From the NCBI GenBank assembly GCA_020047715.1, contig JAIFNN010000001.1, forward strand, positions 1 to 39,955: 39,955 nt of DNA. Direction: 5' to 3'. The translations under genes were made by a program, and so were the position numbers. This document shows positions 36,376 to 39,955 of this stretch, in pieces. The notes below the pieces were generated by a model. It ran no database searches and was not told the origin of the DNA. It was given only the letters and a program-made list of their open reading frames with translations. Source of the stretch: Bacteroidota bacterium (GTDB lineage Bacteria; Bacteroidota; Bacteroidia; Bacteroidales; GCA-2748055). The first letter of the stretch is position 1. Each line of letters begins with the position of its first letter.

Positions 36376-37050
36376 ATGAAAAATAAATATTCATTACTAT
36401 GGCTGTCTTTTTTTGTTATATCGGTTGCCAGTGCAAATGATACCGTAATCAAACTTAATAATGTAGGCCTAAACCCTGACATGCAGCACCAACCTGACTC
36501 GGTTGCCCTGGACAATGAATATGTCAGAGTTATGCGTAATTCTACAGCTTTTGAGTTGCCGGAAACTGTTGGTTTTGGCACACGGCTTATCGTTGCTCTT
36601 GACAAAGTGAAAATCCATTCCAGCAGGGGCAAAATAACGATGAAACGCGGAGAAGTTGTCGTGTTCAAGGCTGGTGAATCCTATTCATTGTCGGCAGGTG
36701 AGTTCTTCGAAGTGGTATTCAAAACAAATCACCCGCCCATAAAAGGGCCGGAAGAATGGTTAGAACCCCTAAAAAACGCAATAGTTTATGAGGATGAACA
36801 GTTCCGCGTATTCGAAGAAAGGCTTGCTCCCGGCGATACACGTGAAATGCACAGCCATGCAGAGCGTGTTGTTATTCGCCTCAATCCAGCCCGCCTTACT
36901 GATCCCCGATTCAATCCTGACGGAACCACAAAGGGCAGCCTACAGGTCCCAAACACAGTGAGATTTGCTCAGCCTGTTGTCCACGTCGTTAAGAATATAA
37001 GTGAAGTACCCTTGTTTAATATCGTTATCGAATTTAAATATCCTCATTAA
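36376..37050 (+). CDS. Secreted cupin-like protein
   Basis: 224 residues with a signal peptide (~1-20, VASA). The mature part appears as two cupin-like halves (~40-115 and ~130-220). The second has a G-x5-H-x-H motif (GDTREMHSH, H159/H161), a metal-binding cupin signature. The first half lacks an equivalent HxH and looks degenerate. Small cupins such as KdgF convert unsaturated uronates to keto sugars after lyase action. This protein is about twice that size and exported, so an extracytoplasmic equivalent is only a speculation. An AGGAG at 36363-36367 sits 8 bp before the ATG, a better ribosome-binding site than most genes here. No assigned reaction. Confidence 0.72.
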   Translation: MKNKYSLLWLSFFVISVASANDTVIKLNNVGLNPDMQHQPDSVALDNEYVRVMRNSTAFELPETVGFGTRLIVALDKVKIHSSRGKITMKRGEVVVFKAGESYSLSAGEFFEVVFKTNHPPIKGPEEWLEPLKNAIVYEDEQFRVFEERLAPGDTREMHSHAERVVIRLNPARLTDPRFNPDGTTKGSLQVPNTVRFAQPVVHVVKNISEVPLFNIVIEFKYPH

Positions 37051-37378
37051 CGTTTCCTTTATGAAAAACAGGGCCGTCACAAAACTTATTCCGAATTTAT
37101 CTGACATTCAGGTTCTCGCATTTGTTGATTCAAAAACAGAGCTCAGTAAATGGGGTGAGAGATTTAGGTTTTTCCTTTCTTTTAGATGAAATTTGAAATT
37201 ATCAACCTGACAATTATGAAAAAAAATCTGATTTTGATTTTTACTGTTCTTCCCCTTTTGGCTCCACTGGAAGCTCAGAATATTTTAAAAACTTCAGGCA
37301 TTTATCAAAACAATCGGGAGCCATTGATTCGAAAGCCATTACTCAGGCTAAACCAATAACCTAAGAAAACCTTCGCAG
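37051..37378 (+). other. Gene-poor gap with probable decay
   Basis: 328 bp without an intact gene. It holds the 47-codon remnant described separately (37216-37359). A 42-codon ORF at 37062-37190 has no signal peptide, recognisable motif or convincing start context, and I see no function in it. No clear terminator was found. Confidence 0.6.
37216..37359 (+). pseudogene. N-terminal remnant of a secreted GH127/DUF1680-like protein
   Basis: A 47-codon ORF (ATG to TAA). It has a clean signal peptide (MKKNLILIFTVLPLLAPLEA) followed by only ~27 residues, including YQNNREPLIRKPLLRL. That segment resembles the short N-R-x-P-L-x-P-x-P-x-x-x-L motif that opens many exported DUF1680/GH127-type enzymes, but the catalytic barrel is missing. 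A matching C-terminal piece lies beyond the GH43 gene at 39097. It may be a disrupted gene rather than a real small secreted protein. Family reading is from memory of the motif, hence moderate confidence. Confidence 0.5.
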
Positions 37379-39091
37379 ATGCGTAATTTGTATAATCTCA
37401 TTATAAGAAAAAGGCTCTTTTACCTTGTGCTAATTCTATTGGTAACTTCATTGAACCTGAAAGAAGTTGAATCTGCGGTAGTAGACTTACATAAATACAA
37501 TCCTATTATCTCGGGACACAATGCTGATCCCAGTATTTGCCTTGTTGGCGACAACTACTTTCTGGTTACGAGTTCCAATGAGTATTTTCCGGGAATTCCG
37601 ATTTATCAAAGTAAAGATCTGGTCAACTGGAAGATGATCGGTCATGTGTTGAATCGTCCATCTCAACTGAATCTTGACAGTGTGGCCTGTACAAAAGGCG
37701 TTTTCGCCCCAACTATCAGGTATAATAAGGGGATTTTTTATGTGGTTTCAACCCTAACCGGAGTGGAGGAGGGTAAACCGGCAGGTAATTTTATCGTTAC
37801 AGCCAAAAATCCTGAAGGTCCATGGTCAGACCCTGTTTGGCTAAAGGATGCAAAGGGGATTGATCCTTCTCTCTTCTTTGATGAAGACGGGAAAGTCTAC
37901 TATCAGGGCAATTATTCGCCCCAACCCAAAAAATGGAGCAATCACCGCAACATCTGGATCCAGGAATTTGATGTGAAGAATATGCAGTTAATTGGCAATA
38001 AAGTGGATATTCTCGATGGTCGCGATTTTTATCAAAAAGGTAATATTGACGGGGGATTAAACGAAGGGGTAGACTTTTTTGAGGCTCCCCATTTATATAA
38101 AAAGGATGGGAAATACTACCTTATAGCTGGCCATGGCGGAACATTTCAAAACCATGCTGTATCGGTCTGGCGGAGTGATCATGTTTTTGGACCCTACGAA
38201 ATAAATCCTGCCAATCCGATTCTTACTCATCGAGATTTACCTGCAAACCACCCTATTACCTCTACCGGACATGCGGACCTGGTGCAAACACAAACCGGGG
38301 AATGGTGGATGGTTTACCTTGGCAGAAGACCTTACGGAGGTGAGATTCACATTTTGGGAAGGGAAACGTTTTTGTCGCCGGTCGGCTGGACTGCTGCATG
38401 GCCTGTTGTTAACCCCTACGGAAATATTGGACGAGGAGAATTATATCTTCAAAAACCAAACCTGAAAGAGAAAAAATGGAATTCAATAATGGCAAAAGAT
38501 GAGTTTAATTGTAAATTATTGGATCCCCGCTGGACCTTCATTCGCACCCCCCATTCACCATGGTGGTCGTTAAGCGACCGGAAAGGATTTTTACGGTTGC
38601 ACTTACGTCCCGAAATAATATCGGGGATCGTAAACCCATCGTTTATGGGTCGAAGGCAAGAAAGTCCCAATTGTTCAACAACAATTAAAATGGAATTTGT
38701 CCCTGCAACTGACAATGAAGAAGCCGGGTTGGTTGTTGAACGCGACAAGGATAACTATTTCAGGTTTATATTGGGAAAAGAGGCCGGACAAACAGTTTTG
38801 TGCCTTTTTCAGCGAAATGGTGCAAAACCGGAAGATGAGCTGATCGCCAAATCGGGTGTTAGTACAGGTTCGGTTTATTTGAAAATTTCAGCCGAGGGAG
38901 TTTTTTACACCTTTAGTTATTCCTTGAATGGCAAAGAATGGTACGTTTTGAAAGATAAATTGGATGGCTCCTTTTTGGGAATGGCTGGTGCAGGGCGATT
39001 TACCGGAACGTTCATTGGAATATATGCCTCTGCAAATGGCAAAGGAAGTCAAAATCATGCTGATTTTGACTGGTTTGAATATATAGATTGA
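37379..39091 (+). CDS. GH43 glycosidase (standalone paralog)
   Basis: 570 residues, signal peptide ~1-33. The GH43 propeller has D50 (NADPS), D162 (GIDPSLF) and E235 (FFEAPHLY) as the catalytic triad. A C-terminal beta-sandwich (~370-570) has WSLSDRKGFLRLHLRPE and ends DFDWFEYID. It aligns without large gaps to the GH43 half of the 17093 fusion, roughly two-thirds identical by eye over the propeller (RPSQLNLDS, NPANPILTHRDL, GEWWMVYL). Codon usage differs at many third positions, so the duplication is old. GH43 enzymes act on arabinose, xylose or galactose linkages; the subfamily is not assigned. Unusually, remnants of another gene lie on both sides. Confidence 0.92.
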   Translation: MRNLYNLIIRKRLFYLVLILLVTSLNLKEVESAVVDLHKYNPIISGHNADPSICLVGDNYFLVTSSNEYFPGIPIYQSKDLVNWKMIGHVLNRPSQLNLDSVACTKGVFAPTIRYNKGIFYVVSTLTGVEEGKPAGNFIVTAKNPEGPWSDPVWLKDAKGIDPSLFFDEDGKVYYQGNYSPQPKKWSNHRNIWIQEFDVKNMQLIGNKVDILDGRDFYQKGNIDGGLNEGVDFFEAPHLYKKDGKYYLIAGHGGTFQNHAVSVWRSDHVFGPYEINPANPILTHRDLPANHPITSTGHADLVQTQTGEWWMVYLGRRPYGGEIHILGRETFLSPVGWTAAWPVVNPYGNIGRGELYLQKPNLKEKKWNSIMAKDEFNCKLLDPRWTFIRTPHSPWWSLSDRKGFLRLHLRPEIISGIVNPSFMGRRQESPNCSTTIKMEFVPATDNEEAGLVVERDKDNYFRFILGKEAGQTVLCLFQRNGAKPEDELIAKSGVSTGSVYLKISAEGVFYTFSYSLNGKEWYVLKDKLDGSFLGMAGAGRFTGTFIGIYASANGKGSQNHADFDWFEYID

Positions 39092-39096
39092 AATAG

Positions 39097-39354
39097 GATT
39101 GGTTTGATGTTTTGAAAATGGTGCTTCCCCGGAATAATCAGGCCTCATCTGAGTTCATGTCTTCATTATCAGGCGGAGTTCAGGTTGTAACCGGGAAAGG
39201 TTTGATAGGCGAAACATCGGTAAATTTTGTTGCAATACCATATTTTACCTGGCAAAACAGGGGTGTGTGCCAAATGAGTACGCTTCTCATCGAAAATGCA
39301 AGTCTTATTGAAAATGAGCAGAATACCCAGGGAGAAATTAATACAGATGGTTGA
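39097..39354 (+). pseudogene. C-terminal remnant of a GH127/DUF1680-like protein
   Basis: An open frame from 39097 to TGA at 39352-39354. Its central segment, GGVQVVTGKG followed by VNFVAIPYFTWQNRG, matches the conserved end of DUF1680/GH127-type glycosidases, which typically read GGVxVLxG then FTAIPYYAWxNRGxGEM. No signal peptide, catalytic barrel or convincing start exists, so this is a tail fragment and not a gene. It starts just 6 bp after the GH43 stop. With the N-terminal remnant at 37216, it suggests a former GH127-type gene whose body is gone. Confidence 0.6.
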
Positions 39355-39478
39355 CGATCCTTATGAATTAAAAACACTCGAAAAAAACAGTAATCAATTT
39401 AAAGAACTAAAAAACAGATTAACTCAACACATCCGGGCTTCCGGTGCAGTTTCATGGCAAAAAGCTGTATATTGGTAA
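39338..39478 (+). pseudogene. C-terminal remnant of a sulfatase
   Basis: In a frame different from the GH127-like remnant and just overlapping its end. The stretch MVDDPYELKTLEKN then FKELKNRLTQHIRAS matches the usual C-terminus of S1 sulfatases, where a DPxELxNL motif is followed by a terminal helix; compare MENDPSETADLA in the 24788 sulfatase. The frame runs to TAA at 39476-39478. Everything upstream of the motif, including the formylglycine site, is absent. It is likely the tail of a deleted sulfatase, joined to the GH127-like tail by deletion. The next gene is again a sulfatase. Confidence 0.6.
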
Positions 39479-39500
39479 ACTGATTTAATTTATTAATGAA

Positions 39501-39955
39501 ATGAAATCCATAAGTTTTAAATTAGCAGCAATTACAGCCTGCATTTCAACAGCATTCTCCTGTCAGAAAAACACAACAGTCTCAACGGAAAGTTATCCGG
39601 AAATCCCGAATGTGATTTTCATACTGGCCGATGATTTGGGCTACGGCGATTTGGGATGCTATGGCTCAAGTTGTAACCGGACTCCGAATCTCGACAATTT
39701 AGCCCGTCTCGGCGTCCGTTTTACAGACTCCTATGCTGCCGCATCCATCTGCTCTCCTTCCCGCGCAGCGCTTCTTACCGGCAGGTACCCGCTGAGAATG
39801 GGGATAAACGGTGTGTTTTTCCCTGAAAGCTTCTCAGGTATCGATACTTCTGAAGTTACCATAGCCGAAGCTTTGCATAAGGCCGGTTATTATACCGGAA
39901 TAGTAGGGAAATGGCACCTGGGACACCAACATGCTTTTCTCCCGCTTCAGAACGG
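39501..39955 (+). CDS. S1 sulfatase, 5' part only (runs off window)
   Basis: The frame from ATG 39501 is open to the window end (151 codons visible). A lipoprotein signal with lipobox AFSC (Cys21) is present. [14 protein letters not shown] supplies the metal-binding Asp pair, CSPSR (Cys84) followed by [14 protein letters not shown] is a canonical formylglycine motif, and GKWHLG supplies the active-site Lys/His. It is an ordinary arylsulfatase-type S1 enzyme so far. The nearby ATG at 39496 is immediately followed by a stop codon and is not used. It is the sixth intact-looking sulfatase in the window. Confidence 0.93.
   Translation, partial: MKSISFKLAAITACISTAFSCQKNTTVSTESYPEIPNVIFILADDLGYGDLGCYGSSCNRTPNLDNLARLGVRFTDSYAAASICSPSRAALLTGRYPLRMGINGVFFPESFSGIDTSEVTIAEALHKAGYYTGIVGKWHLGHQHAFLPLQN

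Noticed and set aside
36012-36668. 218-codon antisense open frame across the esterase/cupin boundary
   Set aside because: It overlaps two well-supported sense genes, has no signal or known motif, and such shadows are common opposite coding DNA.
37062-37190. 42-codon ORF before the GH127-like remnant
   Set aside because: No signal peptide, motif or homology I can recognise; too short to support as a gene.
39112-39354. 80-residue ORF as a real small gene
   Set aside because: Its sequence is the tail of a large glycosidase family with no start or catalytic core, so it is reported as a remnant.
1-39955. Search for transposases, integrases, tRNA genes and target-site duplications
   Set aside because: None recognised; the remnants near 37-39 kb are not bordered by any insertion sequence I can see.

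Overview
The window reads as one long, co-directional (+ strand) polysaccharide utilization locus from a member of the Bacteroidota. The evidence is a TonB-dependent receptor, secreted proteins ending in type IX secretion (T9SS) type-A C-terminal domains, SPII lipoproteins, a FISUMP-domain lipoprotein and moderate-to-low G+C by eye. Genus cannot be read from the sequence. The style (cadherin-like repeats, FISUMP, T9SS domains, sulfatase-rich locus) fits Bacteroidales/Marinilabiliales-type environmental lineages. No rRNA, tRNA, CRISPR array, transposase or integrase was recognised.

Layout. 1-2607: C-terminal bulk of a TonB-dependent receptor, without a SusD partner in view. 2646-16143: three T9SS-exported beta-helix proteins sharing a cadherin-like repeat, interrupted by a GH2-GH105 fusion enzyme; a strong hairpin lies at 4561-4604. 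16349-17074: FISUMP lipoprotein. 17093-19933: fusion of an alginate-lyase-superfamily domain (PL5/PL38-like) to a GH43 domain. 19949-26527: four sulfatases in a row. 26570-29017: PL6-type polysaccharide lyase with three Ig-like repeats. 29088-30593: sulfamidase-like sulfatase. 30731-34285: a DUF362 protein and a secreted beta-propeller protein, 6 bp apart. 34396-37050: sialate O-acetylesterase-like esterase and a secreted cupin-like protein. 37216-39478: a standalone GH43 bracketed by gene remnants (a GH127/DUF1680-like N-terminus before it, a GH127-like C-terminus and a sulfatase C-terminus after it). 39501-end: start of another sulfatase.

How it may work together (inference). The two lyase folds would cleave a uronate-containing chain by beta-elimination. 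GH105 would remove the resulting unsaturated uronates. GH2 and GH43 would trim neutral sugars, six sulfatases would desulfate and the SGNH esterase would deacetylate. Surface T9SS proteins would bind and cut polymer, with import through the TonB receptor. The combination points to a sulfated, probably acetylated, uronic-acid-containing polysaccharide (ulvan-like, glucuronan-like or GAG-like), but the exact glycan cannot be assigned from sequence.

Most unusual points: a DNRLRE-type domain inserted into a beta-helix in what looks like circularly permuted order; a whole-module internal duplication in a 1553-residue surface protein; two enzyme fusions; a 101-bp near-identical patch around the active sites of two otherwise diverged sulfatases; and a GH43 gene sitting inside what appears to be the wreck of a GH127 gene.
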